Shown here: piece after piece, positions 34,517 to 44,944 of the stretch
How positions within the stretch are numbered: position 1 is the first letter of the stretch
Layout: every line of letters starts with the position of its first letter
Assembly (NCBI RefSeq): GCF_037076345.1
Contig: NZ_AP024702.1
Location: forward strand, 1,736,001 to 1,800,000
From: Haloferula helveola
GTDB lineage: Bacteria > Verrucomicrobiota > Verrucomicrobiia > Verrucomicrobiales > Akkermansiaceae
DNA length: 64,000 nucleotides
Direction of reading: 5' to 3'
Position numbers and translations under genes: made by a program
The notes under the pieces: generated by a model
What the model was told of the DNA's origin: nothing
What the model saw: the letters and a program-made list of their open reading frames with translations, nothing else
Databases searched by the model: none

Positions 34517-34866
34517 CCCGCCGGCTCGAGGCATCACGCCAGAAAGTCGGCGTCCATGTCGCCGCCTTCCGGCACAAGCTCGACGTCCCGCGCCGCGTTC
34601 GCGAGAACGTTGCCCGCAAGCCGCTGCTGTGGTTCGGCGGCTCGCTCGGCGTCGGATTGGTCGCCAGCCGCCTGCTGCGCCGGCCGCGCAAAAAGACCAA
34701 GGCGAAGGCCGCCGGCCTGATGGGTCTTTTGCTTCCGACTCTCGTCGCCGTTTTGAAGCCCTTGCTCAAGCATGTGGTTACAAGCGAATTACAACGGCGA
34801 CTCATGGCCAATGCGCACCCTGAATCGCCCCCTCCGGAGACGCGATTCCCTCTTTCCAAGCCCTGA
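34486..34866 (+). CDS. YqjK-like small envelope protein
   Basis: This 126-residue protein has a basic N-terminal helix (LTRRLEASRQKVGVHVAAF), a short membrane-associated stretch (LLWFGGSLGVGLVASRLL), a lysine/arginine patch (RRPRKKTKAKAAG) and a hydrophobic segment (LMGLLLPTLVAVLKPLL). The start is the ATG at 34486, which overlaps the YqjE-like gene by 31 bases; an upstream ATG at 34351 lies in antisense-like sequence. Its position as third gene in a yqjD-E-K order supports the name, but sequence similarity to E. coli YqjK is weak by eye. Confidence 0.6.
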   Translation: MARDSEKEALTRRLEASRQKVGVHVAAFRHKLDVPRRVRENVARKPLLWFGGSLGVGLVASRLLRRPRKKTKAKAAGLMGLLLPTLVAVLKPLLKHVVTSELQRRLMANAHPESPPPETRFPLSKP

Positions 34867-34892
34867 AATCCCGCTGTAAGGAGGCTTCTGAC

Positions 34893-35975
34893 ATGCCCGA
34901 ACATCAAGTGCTCGACCACGTCGACCAGTATCTCCGCCTCGGGCGGGAATACGACTGCTCCGACGTCCACCTCGCCACGGCCTTCCCGCCGGCATGGCGA
35001 CGCTTCGGACAGCTCCAACCGATCTGGGACGACCACGAGCCTCTGACTCCGGAGGATACCGAGCGCCTGGCGAAATCCTTTCTCGAGGAACGGGAATGGA
35101 ACCGTCTGCAGGAAAAGGGTGATGTCGACTTCGCCTACTCGAACGACGAAGGCCGCTTCCGGGCGTCGGTGGTCAAGCAACGCCTCGGCTACGACCTTGT
35201 TTTCCGGATCATCAACACCTCGATCCGGACCATGGAGGACATCAACCTGCCGGTCGAAAGCATCATCCCCCTCACCCGATATCAGAACGGACTGATCCTG
35301 GTGACCGGTTCGGTCGGATCGGGCAAGTCGACCACGCTGGCGTCCCTGATCAACTTCATCAACAAGGACCGGGAAGATCACATCCTCACCCTCGAGGACC
35401 CGATCGAGTATGTCATCGACTCGGACAACTGCCACGTCAACCAGCGCGAGGTCCACCTGCACACCGAATCGTTCGCCAAGGCGCTGCGCGGCGCCCTGCG
35501 GGAGGACCCGGACGTGATCATGGTCGGGGAAATGCGCGACCTCGAAACGATCCAGCTCGCCCTCACCGCGGCGGAAACCGGCCACTTGGTGCTCGGCACG
35601 CTGCACACCGGCAACGCGCCGCGGACGCTCGACCGGATCCTCGATGTGTTCCCGACCGACCAGCGCGGTCAGATCCGGATCATGGTCTCGGAGTCGCTCC
35701 GCGGCATCGTTTCCCAGCAGCTAGTACCCCGCGCCGACGGCGCCGGCCGCGAGCTTGCGCTCGAACTGCTCGTCAATACCGCGGCGGTCGCGAACTGCAT
35801 CCGGGAGGGCAAGACCTACATGCTCCCCGGCGTCATGCAGACCGGCAAGGCGGTCGGAATGGTGACCATGGATGAGTCGCTCCGGAACCTCTACATCAAA
35901 GGCCTGATCACCCAGGAAGAGACCCTCTACCGCGCCGAGGACAAGACCCAGATGAAGGCGTTCTTCCAATCCTGA
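34893..35975 (+). CDS. PilT-type twitching/retraction ATPase, copy 1
   Basis: This 360-residue secretion ATPase of the PilT/PilU group has the Walker A motif GSVGSGKSTTLASL, the Asp box ILTLEDPIEYVI, Walker B DPDVIMVGEMRDLETI and the histidine box GHLVLGTLHT. Its N-terminal PAS-like domain carries YDCSDVHLATAFPPAWR. The C-terminal AIRNLIRE-type motif is represented by AVANCIREGKTYM. It hydrolyses ATP to depolymerise type IV pili. It directly precedes a second PilT paralogue (22 bases apart). A PilU-like accessory role is possible because it departs more from canonical PilT than the second copy. Confidence 0.88.
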   Translation: MPEHQVLDHVDQYLRLGREYDCSDVHLATAFPPAWRRFGQLQPIWDDHEPLTPEDTERLAKSFLEEREWNRLQEKGDVDFAYSNDEGRFRASVVKQRLGYDLVFRIINTSIRTMEDINLPVESIIPLTRYQNGLILVTGSVGSGKSTTLASLINFINKDREDHILTLEDPIEYVIDSDNCHVNQREVHLHTESFAKALRGALREDPDVIMVGEMRDLETIQLALTAAETGHLVLGTLHTGNAPRTLDRILDVFPTDQRGQIRIMVSESLRGIVSQQLVPRADGAGRELALELLVNTAAVANCIREGKTYMLPGVMQTGKAVGMVTMDESLRNLYIKGLITQEETLYRAEDKTQMKAFFQS

Positions 35976-35997
35976 AGCTTCCACCGAACCCATCGAC

Positions 35998-37107
35998 ATG
36001 GCCGAAATCGACCGCCTTTTCCAATACCTCGTCGAAAGCGGAGGCTCCGACCTTCACCTTTCCGAGGGACAACCGCCGAAGATCCGCGTCCACGGCGCCG
36101 TCACCCCGATCCCCGATGAGCCCGTGCTCGAGCACGAGGCCATCCACCGGATGCTCTCCGAGATTTGCGATCCGAAGGCGTTCCAACTGTACATGGACAC
36201 CGGCGACCTCGACTTCGCCTACGAGATGGACGAGGAGTCGCGCTTCCGCTGCAACTACCTGAAGCAGAAGAACGGCCTCGCTGCCGTCTTCCGTCTGATC
36301 CCGACCGAGATCATGTCGCTCGAGACGCTCGGCGTGCCCGACGTCGTCAAGCGCTTCGGCCAGATCCGTTCCGGGCTGATCCTGGTCACCGGACCGACCG
36401 GTTCGGGCAAGTCGACCACGCTCGCGGCGCTGCTCGACTACATCAACTCGAACTACAACCGGCACATCATCACCATCGAGGAGCCGATCGAGTTCGTGCA
36501 CCGCAACAAGCTCTCGATCATCACACAGCGCGAAGTCCCGATCCAGACGCCGTCCTTCGCCGACGGCCTGCGCGCCGCCCTGCGTGAGGATGCCGACATC
36601 GTTCTCGTCGGTGAGATGCGCGACCTCGAAACGATCTCGCTCGCCCTGACCGCGGCCGAGACCGGCCTGCTCGTCTTCGGCACCCTGCACACCAACAACG
36701 CCCGCAAGACGGTCGACCGGATCATCGACGTGTTCCCCGCCGACCAGCAGTCGCAGGTGCGCACGATGCTTGCCGCCTCGCTGCGCGGCGTGCTCGCCCA
36801 GCTCCTCTGCAAGCGCACCGACCGGCCCGGCCGGGTCGCGGTCCATGAGATCATGTTCGCCACCCCGGCGGTCTCCGCGATCATCCGGGAAGGTGCGACC
36901 CAGAAGCTCTACGACATCATCACCGGCGGTAAGGGCGAAGGGATGCAGTTCATGGACGAGTCGATCTGGGCCAAGCTCCAGGCCGGCATGATTTCCCCCG
37001 AGGAAGCGTACATGAAGGCGATCGACAAAACGCGCTTCAAGAAGTTCCTCCCCAAGGAACTCGCCCACCTTGGCGACGCCTCCGGCGAGAATCCGTTGGA
37101 GCACTGA
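35998..37107 (+). CDS. pilT: Type IV pilus retraction ATPase PilT, copy 2
   Basis: This 369-residue PilT has the canonical GSDLHLSEGQPPKIRVHG, Walker A GPTGSGKSTTLAAL, Asp box IITIEEPIEFVH, Walker B EDADIVLVGEMRDLETI, a histidine-box-like LLVFGTLHTNNARKT and VSAIIREGATQKLY. It powers pilus retraction, and thus twitching motility and DNA uptake. It follows the first copy by 22 bases, so the two ATPases are co-transcribed. No pilin, PilB or PilC gene is in the window. Confidence 0.92.
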   Translation: MAEIDRLFQYLVESGGSDLHLSEGQPPKIRVHGAVTPIPDEPVLEHEAIHRMLSEICDPKAFQLYMDTGDLDFAYEMDEESRFRCNYLKQKNGLAAVFRLIPTEIMSLETLGVPDVVKRFGQIRSGLILVTGPTGSGKSTTLAALLDYINSNYNRHIITIEEPIEFVHRNKLSIITQREVPIQTPSFADGLRAALREDADIVLVGEMRDLETISLALTAAETGLLVFGTLHTNNARKTVDRIIDVFPADQQSQVRTMLAASLRGVLAQLLCKRTDRPGRVAVHEIMFATPAVSAIIREGATQKLYDIITGGKGEGMQFMDESIWAKLQAGMISPEEAYMKAIDKTRFKKFLPKELAHLGDASGENPLEH

Positions 37108-37116
37108 GTTCCGGAG

Positions 37117-37401
37117 TCAGCGCATCGGCCGCCGCGACTTCCTCCACCAGACAACCAGGTCGTAGGTGGCGCGAAGACCGAATATGCCGCCCAGGATCCA
37201 CGTGCGGTGAAGGGTCGGAGCGGTGACGATCAGGAGAACGCCCATCACCATCAGCGTGACCGCCTGCCCGAGGCGCCATCGGAGCCGCATTTCGGCAGAC
37301 GCCGAAGTCGGGTAACGGCGAAGGTGCCTCACCCATTTGCCGAGCGAATAGCCGTCCGCAAGGTCGTCAGGTTGAAGGACAGCCCGCTTCATCGCGCTCA
37401 T
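37117..37401 (-). CDS. Small membrane protein, unknown function
   Basis: The 94-residue protein has two hydrophobic segments: LGQAVTLMVMGVLLIVTA and WILGGIFGLRATYDLVVWW. The frame is open to 37470, but an ATGA overlap at 37398-37401 with the upstream gene marks the ATG at 37401 as the start. The C-terminus is basic (RKSRRPMR). No family is recognised. It converges on pilT and is probably co-transcribed with the secreted coiled-coil protein upstream. Confidence 0.65.
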   Translation of the reverse strand: MSAMKRAVLQPDDLADGYSLGKWVRHLRRYPTSASAEMRLRWRLGQAVTLMVMGVLLIVTAPTLHRTWILGGIFGLRATYDLVVWWRKSRRPMR

Positions 37402-37832
37402 TCGGTCGGTTCCCCATCGGCCACGGGAGCCTTTGCCAACTCCTCGACGCGCTCGACCTTCTTCTTCCACTTCAGGATCTCGGAGCGGATGGTCGCCCGC
37501 TCAAGCACGCCTTCCGCATACTCGAGGTCGTAGTAGCAGCCGCGGAGTTCATCCATGAACTCGAGGCGCAGCGTGTGAAGCTTGAGCTTCTCGTCCTCCG
37601 AGGCCTTCACGTGCTTCAGGAAGTCGACCCACTCCTGGCCGATCTTCTTTTCCAGCGGCTGCAGGTCTTTGGCATACGGCGACTCCTCGGCCTCCTTGGC
37701 AAACCGGTCGCGGTACTTCTCATTCGCCTCGATCCGCTCGTCGAGAAGCTCGTCCAACCCCGGTTTGTCTTCAGCAAAAACCGGCCCAGCCAGCGAGAAG
37801 AGGAAGACAGCGGCAAGCACTCGTTGGATCAT
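37398..37832 (-). CDS. Exported helical protein, unknown function
   Basis: This 144-residue protein has a signal peptide (VLAAVFLFSLAGPVFAE) and a mature part that is almost wholly helical and charged (LDELLDERIEANEKYRDRFA, LLKWKKKVERVEELA-like end). Length and composition suggest a periplasmic coiled-coil protein. It is the first gene of a two-gene unit coupled by ATGA to the small membrane protein. No family is recognised. Confidence 0.68.
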   Translation of the reverse strand: MIQRVLAAVFLFSLAGPVFAEDKPGLDELLDERIEANEKYRDRFAKEAEESPYAKDLQPLEKKIGQEWVDFLKHVKASEDEKLKLHTLRLEFMDELRGCYYDLEYAEGVLERATIRSEILKWKKKVERVEELAKAPVADGEPTE

Positions 37833-37880
37833 GGCCCGGACCTATCAGAGCGCGATGTCACCGACAAGCGGCCTCGCGCC

Positions 37881-40061
<2,181 letters not shown>

Positions 40062-40069
40062 TTGACGCT

Positions 40070-40342
40070 ATGAAATTACCCTTCTACGCGCTCGCAGCCG
40101 TACTTCTGGCGTTCACCACCCAGTCGTGCATGACCTATACCGAAAAGGTCTACACGGCTTCCGGATACGACGCGCGCGACTCCTACAACCTCGGGTACAA
40201 GCACGGAAGCGCGGATCGCGTCGCAGGACGCGCCCACAATCCGCACATCAACATGCCGTTCGAAACCCCTGCCGCCTACCGTCAGGACTACATCTGGGGC
40301 TATACCCAAGGGTATCGCGCTCAGGTATCGGGCAGCAAATAA
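40070..40342 (+). CDS. Small exported protein, possible lipoprotein
   Basis: This 90-residue protein has a hydrophobic leader (FYALAAVLLAFTTQSC) ending at a cysteine, though TQSC is a weak lipobox. The mature part is rich in Tyr and Gly (YNLGYKHGSADRVAGR and YRQDYIWGYTQGYRAQ), a pattern with two G-x-x-x-G-x-x-D-x-x-type repeats. It is transcribed divergently from the S9 peptidase with 8 bases between start codons, so promoters must overlap the coding sequence. No family is recognised. Confidence 0.6.
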   Translation: MKLPFYALAAVLLAFTTQSCMTYTEKVYTASGYDARDSYNLGYKHGSADRVAGRAHNPHINMPFETPAAYRQDYIWGYTQGYRAQVSGSK

Positions 40343-40368
40343 TCGGCCGTGCGGCCCCGGTCTCCCCT

Positions 40369-40542
40369 TTAATACGTCGGAAGGTTCTCTTCCGGCGCGG
40401 GCTCGCTGCCGTCAAAATTCCGGCCGTGAGCCTTGTGCTCCATGCCTTGGCCGAGCTGCCGGAAGTCCCGACCCATTCCGATCATCGTGTTGCACGAGCT
40501 GAGTCCGACAGCCATGGCTGCGAGGATGACGAATTTCTTCAT
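40369..40542 (-). CDS. Entericidin-like small lipoprotein
   Basis: This 57-residue protein begins MKKFVILAAMAVGLSSC, a clear lipoprotein signal with lipobox LSSC. The mature sequence starts CNTMIGMGRDFRQLGQGME, the entericidin A/B hallmark (CNTxxGxGxDxxxxG). The C-terminus is an acidic tail. The frame extends to 40710 without support; the ATG at 40542 fits the leader. No second ecn gene is adjacent, so an antitoxin partner is not visible here. Confidence 0.75.
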   Translation of the reverse strand: MKKFVILAAMAVGLSSCNTMIGMGRDFRQLGQGMEHKAHGRNFDGSEPAPEENLPTY

Positions 40543-40633
40543 GCCCTTCTTCAATACCGCCCGAATTTGGTAAATCAACCTGTAATATTCAGGTAACTTG
40601 AGAATTTGAATCCTCTGAATCCGGTCCCGCACT

Positions 40634-41728
40634 TCAGCTTCCGCGGAGTTCGCGTCGCATGTCGATAAGCCGGTTCCGCATCTCACAGATCTGATCGCGC
40701 AGGGCCTCAAGCGCCCGCGCCTGATCGGCGTCGCGGGAGGTGGTGATCAACCGCGTGCACACCAACACCGCGTCGTTCTGGAGACTCACGCAACGTTTCA
40801 GGACCGCCAGGATAAACCCGGTTTCCCGCTCGTAGGAGCCGCTGAGCGCCCCGGAAAGGCGTCCCGCCACTTGGCCCAACGCGCTGACGAGACCGCGGGC
40901 ATCTTCCCCATCCGCCGGAACAAGGTCGCAGGCCCTGAGTGCCAGCGCCTCCGCCTCCTGCTGGAGCGGGTGCTCCTCGTCATCGCCGGGCTCCCAATCC
41001 TCGTCGCCTGAGTCTTCATACTCGGCCTCGGCCTTCGCCTCCTCTTCGGCCATCGCTTCCAAGAGTCCGTCCCAGCCCATCACGAACGCCTCCTTCCGCT
41101 CGGCATCCGGATCGTTCATGTACTTCTCCAGAACTTCCTGGTAGGCCTCCGTCAGGCGGTCGCTGTCGCGCAGGCGCCTCTCCCACTCGAACTCATCGTC
41201 GTCTTTGCCGCTGTCGTCCTTCCGCGGGCGGCGCGCGATGAGCACGTTGAGGAAGTCCCGCATCGCCTGCAGATTGGCCAGCTTCTGCGCCTCTTCGGCA
41301 TCGCCGTCCATCCGCCACGCGTGCTCTGAGAGCTCAAGCTGGTAGTCGGTGCTCTCGATCACCACCCGGCCGTCGGTGTCGCTGAACCATTCGATGTAGA
41401 GCATGTTCTTCCACACCACCGGCACCTCCTCCCCGGCCGCCTCGCGGGCGAGGAATTCCTCAATCGGGCAAAGCGGAACGCGGCACTTCCGCGATGCGGT
41501 CATGTCGCCCACCACTCCCTTCTGCAGCTTGCCGAGCTCTACGGCCCCCTCCGGCTCCGGGTTGGTGAAAGTCAGACGGGCTCCGGCGAGGTCACGCCAG
41601 CAGTCACCGACCAGATCGAGGACCACCGGTTCGCTGCGGCCCCGCAACCAGATCCGCCCGGTGGTCTTGCCCTCCACCCTGTTGCAGATCTCGCCGCGGA
41701 CCACCGCGTCGTCGATGCGTTGAGCCAC
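40634..41728 (-). CDS. Conserved-looking acidic protein, unknown function
   Basis: This 364-residue, strongly acidic, soluble protein has no signal peptide. Residues 1-150 look alpha/beta (GRIWLRGRSEPVVLDLVGDCW, KNMLYIEWFSD). An acidic region follows (AEAEYEDSGDEDWEPGDDEEH), then a helical C-terminal half ending LEALRDQICEMRNRLIDMRR. I recognise no domain. It is flanked by small lipoprotein genes and the 41812-41903 repeat; no operon partner is evident. Confidence 0.6.
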   Translation of the reverse strand: MAQRIDDAVVRGEICNRVEGKTTGRIWLRGRSEPVVLDLVGDCWRDLAGARLTFTNPEPEGAVELGKLQKGVVGDMTASRKCRVPLCPIEEFLAREAAGEEVPVVWKNMLYIEWFSDTDGRVVIESTDYQLELSEHAWRMDGDAEEAQKLANLQAMRDFLNVLIARRPRKDDSGKDDDEFEWERRLRDSDRLTEAYQEVLEKYMNDPDAERKEAFVMGWDGLLEAMAEEEAKAEAEYEDSGDEDWEPGDDEEHPLQQEAEALALRACDLVPADGEDARGLVSALGQVAGRLSGALSGSYERETGFILAVLKRCVSLQNDAVLVCTRLITTSRDADQARALEALRDQICEMRNRLIDMRRELRGS

Positions 41729-41811
41729 GTCTGCGATCCTTGAAAATCCCCGTGGGTCGCGTCAATGCTGTTGGAGAATTCCGCCACCGGATCCGGACCT
41801 GGGCATTTGAA

Positions 41812-41903
41812 AACCGCGAATGGACGCCCATGGCCACGAATCGTGAAATTCGGAGAACGCCCGACCCCTCGCCATTCGTGTGAATCCGCGTCCATCCGTG
41901 GTT
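41812..41903. repeat. Imperfect inverted repeat (30-base arms, 23 matches)
   Basis: Arms 41812-41841 and 41874-41903 pair at 23 of 30 positions; both contain ATGGACGC and CACGAAT. The element fills the gap upstream of rseP. The wording (aaccgcgaatggacgc and its partner) resembles short interspersed repeats common in PVC genomes; this is from memory, not a search. Confidence 0.6.
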
Positions 41904-42011
41904 CATTCTTCCGGGAACGGGCGCGTTGGGAGGACGTCGAGAGTCCCCGCGATCCCGTATGGTTTAACTTCTTGAAGCATCGCACCCCCGCCGTAGGCTG
42001 CGCGCGAATCC

Positions 42012-43454
42012 ATGTTCGACCCCGGCCCACTTACCACCGCCCTGCTCATCCTGCTGGTGATCATGATCTTCAATGTGATCATCTTCGTCCACGAGCTCGG
42101 ACACTTCTGGGCCGCGAAATGGCGGGGTCTCAAGATCGACCGGTTCCAGATCTGGTTCGGCAAGCCGATCTGGAAGAAGACGATCAACGGCGTCCAGTAC
42201 GGTCTCGGCTGGATCCCCGCCGGTGGCTTCGTCGCTCTGCCCCAGATGGCCCCGATGGAAGCGATCGAGGGTGACAACCGCGACGCGGGCGAACCGCTGC
42301 CGCCGATCTCTCCCCTCGACAAGATCATCGTCGCCTTCGCCGGACCGCTGTTCTCGTTCCTGCTGGCCTTCGTTTGCTCGTTGATGATTTGGAAGATCGG
42401 CCGTCCGCTCGAAGTCCTTCCGACCACCGAAGTCGGATGGGTGGAGGCAGGGAGCCCGGCCGAGAAAGCCGGCTTCCAGCGGGGTGACACGATCCTCGCC
42501 ATCGATGGCGAGCCGGTCAGCAGCTGGGATGGTTCTCTGGACAGCATCCGCGTCAAAATCATCACCAGCCGGAACGAGAAGATCCGCTTCACCGTGAATC
42601 GGCCGGGAGTCGGCGAATTGGATCTCGTTTCCGGCTACACCATTCCCGAGACCTCCTGGTGGGAACGCCGCGCGACCCGCGAGGTGGGCATCGAGTGGAA
42701 GGCCGGGCCGGTTCAACTGCTCCTTCTCGATGCCGAGAACTCGCCGGCGAAGCTCGCGGGAGTGAAAGAAGGCGATGTCGCCCTATCCCTCAACGGCACC
42801 GAGATCGTCGCCAGACTCCAGTTCCTGGAGTTACTGGAGGACAATGGTGACAAACCGGTGGAACTTGTCGTCGAGCGGACCGAAGAAAGCGGTGAGAAGG
42901 TCACCAAGACCCTGACGATCCAACCCGCCAAACCGCTGAATCCGACCCCCGATATTGACCGCTACATGATCGGGGTCACTCCGTGGGGTCAGGCGGACAT
43001 CATCGACACCCTTGAATATCCGAACCCGAAGGAGCAGATCACAGGGACCCTGCAACAGATGTGGCTCACCGTGCGCAGCGTCGCGTCGCCGAAGTCGAGC
43101 ATCGGCATCCAGCACCTTTCCGGGCCGATCGGCATCTCGAAGATCCAGTTCTTCTCCCTGCTGATGGAGCATCCATTGCGCCGGATCCTCGGCTTCATGG
43201 TCCTGATCAACATCAACCTGGCGCTGCTCAACCTGTTGCCGTTCCCGGTGCTCGACGGCGGTCACATCACGATTGCCACCATGGAAGCCATCGCGCGCCG
43301 ACCGGTGAACGTGAAGTTCCTCGAAGTGCTCCAGATGGGCTTCGTGTTCCTTCTCTTCGGCATCATGCTTTACGTCAGCTCCAAGGATCTGTTCGACGAC
43401 TTCGGAGTCGGCGGCGGCGAGGCTCCGAAGATCGAGTTCGCCGAACCGGGCTGA
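42012..43454 (+). CDS. rseP: Site-2 intramembrane protease RseP
   Basis: This 480-residue polytopic zinc protease cleaves the anti-sigma factor or signal-peptide remnants inside the membrane. It has the HExxH site H27-E-L-G-H31 in the first membrane segment (VIIFVHELGHFWAAK), two PDZ domains (about 145-220, VEAGSPAEKAGFQRGDTILAIDGEPV; and 230-310, SPAKLAGVKEGDVALSLNGTE) and the third zinc ligand in NLLPFPVLDGGH. There is a single clear ATG. It may regulate sigma factors of the type seen at 52-56 kb, but no anti-sigma gene is adjacent. Convergent with trmL. Confidence 0.95.
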   Translation: MFDPGPLTTALLILLVIMIFNVIIFVHELGHFWAAKWRGLKIDRFQIWFGKPIWKKTINGVQYGLGWIPAGGFVALPQMAPMEAIEGDNRDAGEPLPPISPLDKIIVAFAGPLFSFLLAFVCSLMIWKIGRPLEVLPTTEVGWVEAGSPAEKAGFQRGDTILAIDGEPVSSWDGSLDSIRVKIITSRNEKIRFTVNRPGVGELDLVSGYTIPETSWWERRATREVGIEWKAGPVQLLLLDAENSPAKLAGVKEGDVALSLNGTEIVARLQFLELLEDNGDKPVELVVERTEESGEKVTKTLTIQPAKPLNPTPDIDRYMIGVTPWGQADIIDTLEYPNPKEQITGTLQQMWLTVRSVASPKSSIGIQHLSGPIGISKIQFFSLLMEHPLRRILGFMVLININLALLNLLPFPVLDGGHITIATMEAIARRPVNVKFLEVLQMGFVFLLFGIMLYVSSKDLFDDFGVGGGEAPKIEFAEPG

Positions 43455-43464
43455 CGGGCCTCCG

Positions 43465-43923
43465 CTAACCCGGCTGAGTCTGCCGCCACGCCTCGTAGAG
43501 GGTGATCCCGACCGCGGTCGAGAGGTTCAGGCTGCGGATGCCTTGCTCGACCATCGGAATCCGGATGCCTTGCTCGCCGGCATCCCGAACGATGGCTTCC
43601 GGCAGGCCGCGCGATTCGCACCCGAAGACAAGGTAGTCGCCATCCCGGAACGACACATCCCACAGCCCCCGCTTGGTCTTGGTACTAAGATACCAGTAGC
43701 GAGCCTCTTCCCCGGCTGCCGACTTCAACTCATCGAAGCTCTCCCAGACCCGCACGTCGACGTCCTTCCAGTAGTCGAGTCCGGTCCGGCGGACGTGCTT
43801 GTCATCGAGCGAGAACCCGAGCGGCTTCACCAAATGAAGCCGGGAACCGGTCGCCAGCGCGAGGCGGCCCGCCGCCCCAGCATTGTGGGGAATCTCCGGG
43901 GCGATGAGGACGATGTGCAGCAT
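43465..43923 (-). CDS. trmL: tRNA (cytidine/uridine-34-2'-O)-methyltransferase TrmL
   Basis: This 152-residue SPOUT (trefoil-knot) methyltransferase is as short as TrmL/YibK, which lacks extra domains. Family features are LIAPEIPHNAGAAGRLA at the N-terminus, the knot segment DYLVFGCESRGLPEAI and RIPMVEQGIRSLNLSTAVGITLYEAWRQ at the end. It methylates the wobble nucleotide of tRNA-Leu. Its 3' end faces rseP, with 10 bases between stop codons. The 43943-44064 repeat lies upstream. Confidence 0.93.
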   Translation of the reverse strand: MLHIVLIAPEIPHNAGAAGRLALATGSRLHLVKPLGFSLDDKHVRRTGLDYWKDVDVRVWESFDELKSAAGEEARYWYLSTKTKRGLWDVSFRDGDYLVFGCESRGLPEAIVRDAGEQGIRIPMVEQGIRSLNLSTAVGITLYEAWRQTQPG

Positions 43924-43942
43924 CGGCAGGAACCATCGACGT

Positions 43943-44064
43943 CCAGCAAGGAATGATCAATGGTCAAGGAGTGGCGCCTTCCAGGCGCCATGAGTGGGAG
44001 CGGCGGTCTCTGACCGCGCCCCCGGTCCTTATCCCTACCTTGGCCATTGACAATCCCTTGTTGG
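43943..44064. repeat. Nested palindromic intergenic element
   Basis: Outer arms 43943-43969 and 44038-44064 pair at 22 of 27 positions. Between them lie two further perfect palindromes: TGGCGCCT-TCC-AGGCGCCA (43972-43990) and GCGGTC-TCT-GACCGC (44003-44017). The whole element fits between the start of trmL and the stop of thiL, both minus strand. It could act as a composite hairpin, a REP-like repeat or a small MITE. Confidence 0.75.
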
Positions 44065-44071
44065 ATATTGG

Positions 44072-44944
44072 CTATTGAAAGTGCTCCCACCCACCCGCGA
44101 AGGCCTCGCCTTCCTCGGCCAACTCGCCGATGAAAGTCAGCGGCGCGAATTCCTTCGGCCAATGCTTCTCGACCGTTGGTCGCGCCGACGGCTTCAGCGC
44201 GACCAGCAGTTCGTAGTCCTCACCGTCAGTCATCGCTTGGCGGACATCGCAGCCGCGATGACGGGGCAGATCGTCTCGCCGGATCACCGCCCCGCAACCG
44301 CTCGCCTTCGCCAACCTCGGCAGGTCCTTGGCCAGCCCGTCGGAAAGATCCATCATCGCTGTGGCTCCACGACCGGCGAGCCACGCGCCCTCCGCCAACC
44401 TCGGCGAGAAGCTCAGATGGCGCCCACCAATTGATCCGCCGAGCCGGCCCGTCACCGCCAGCAAGTCGCCGGACCGGCCGCCCGATCGCAGCACGACTTG
44501 CCCTCTCGACACGCTGCCCTCTCCCGCCACCGAGATCATCACGGGTGCCCCATTCGGAACCGATGTCGTCTCGCCTCCCGCCAGCACGCCGCCATGAGTG
44601 GCAAGGCACTTCCGAATGCCCCGGTAGAGCCCGTCGACCCATCGCACGGGCGTGTCCGCCGGCAGGGCCACGGTGACCATCAGGAACTCAGGCTGTCCGC
44701 CCATTGCAGCAAAATCGCTGAGCACCCGTGCGACCGCTTTCCAGCCGACCTTGGCCGGCGGCGCACCGGGCTCGAAATGGACTCCGCCGACAATCGCGTC
44801 GGTCTTGAGCAAACGCAGGCGACCCCGGCCGGGATCGACCACGGCGCAGTCGTCACCGGGACCGGTGTGCAATCCTCCCTGCGGAAAGTCCCGCAGCAGC
44901 CGCTCGATCAACGCATCCTCGCCGATGTCGCTCAGCCGTTTCAT
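44072..44944 (-). CDS. thiL: Thiamine-monophosphate kinase ThiL
   Basis: This 290-residue kinase of the PurM/ThiL superfamily phosphorylates TMP to thiamine pyrophosphate. Hallmarks are GPGDDCAVVD (ATP/metal), LLKTDAIVGGVHF, NDFAAMGG-like VLSDFAAMGGQPEF, GGETTSV, LAVTGRLGGS, MMDLSDGLAKDLPRLA and DGEDYELLVAL. The frame is open far upstream, but the ATG at 44944 fits the family (MKRLSDIGEDALIERL) and overlaps the stop of the CPBP protease gene by an ATGA. The two are translationally coupled. No other thiamine genes are in the window. Confidence 0.93.
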   Translation of the reverse strand: MKRLSDIGEDALIERLLRDFPQGGLHTGPGDDCAVVDPGRGRLRLLKTDAIVGGVHFEPGAPPAKVGWKAVARVLSDFAAMGGQPEFLMVTVALPADTPVRWVDGLYRGIRKCLATHGGVLAGGETTSVPNGAPVMISVAGEGSVSRGQVVLRSGGRSGDLLAVTGRLGGSIGGRHLSFSPRLAEGAWLAGRGATAMMDLSDGLAKDLPRLAKASGCGAVIRRDDLPRHRGCDVRQAMTDGEDYELLVALKPSARPTVEKHWPKEFAPLTFIGELAEEGEAFAGGWEHFQ

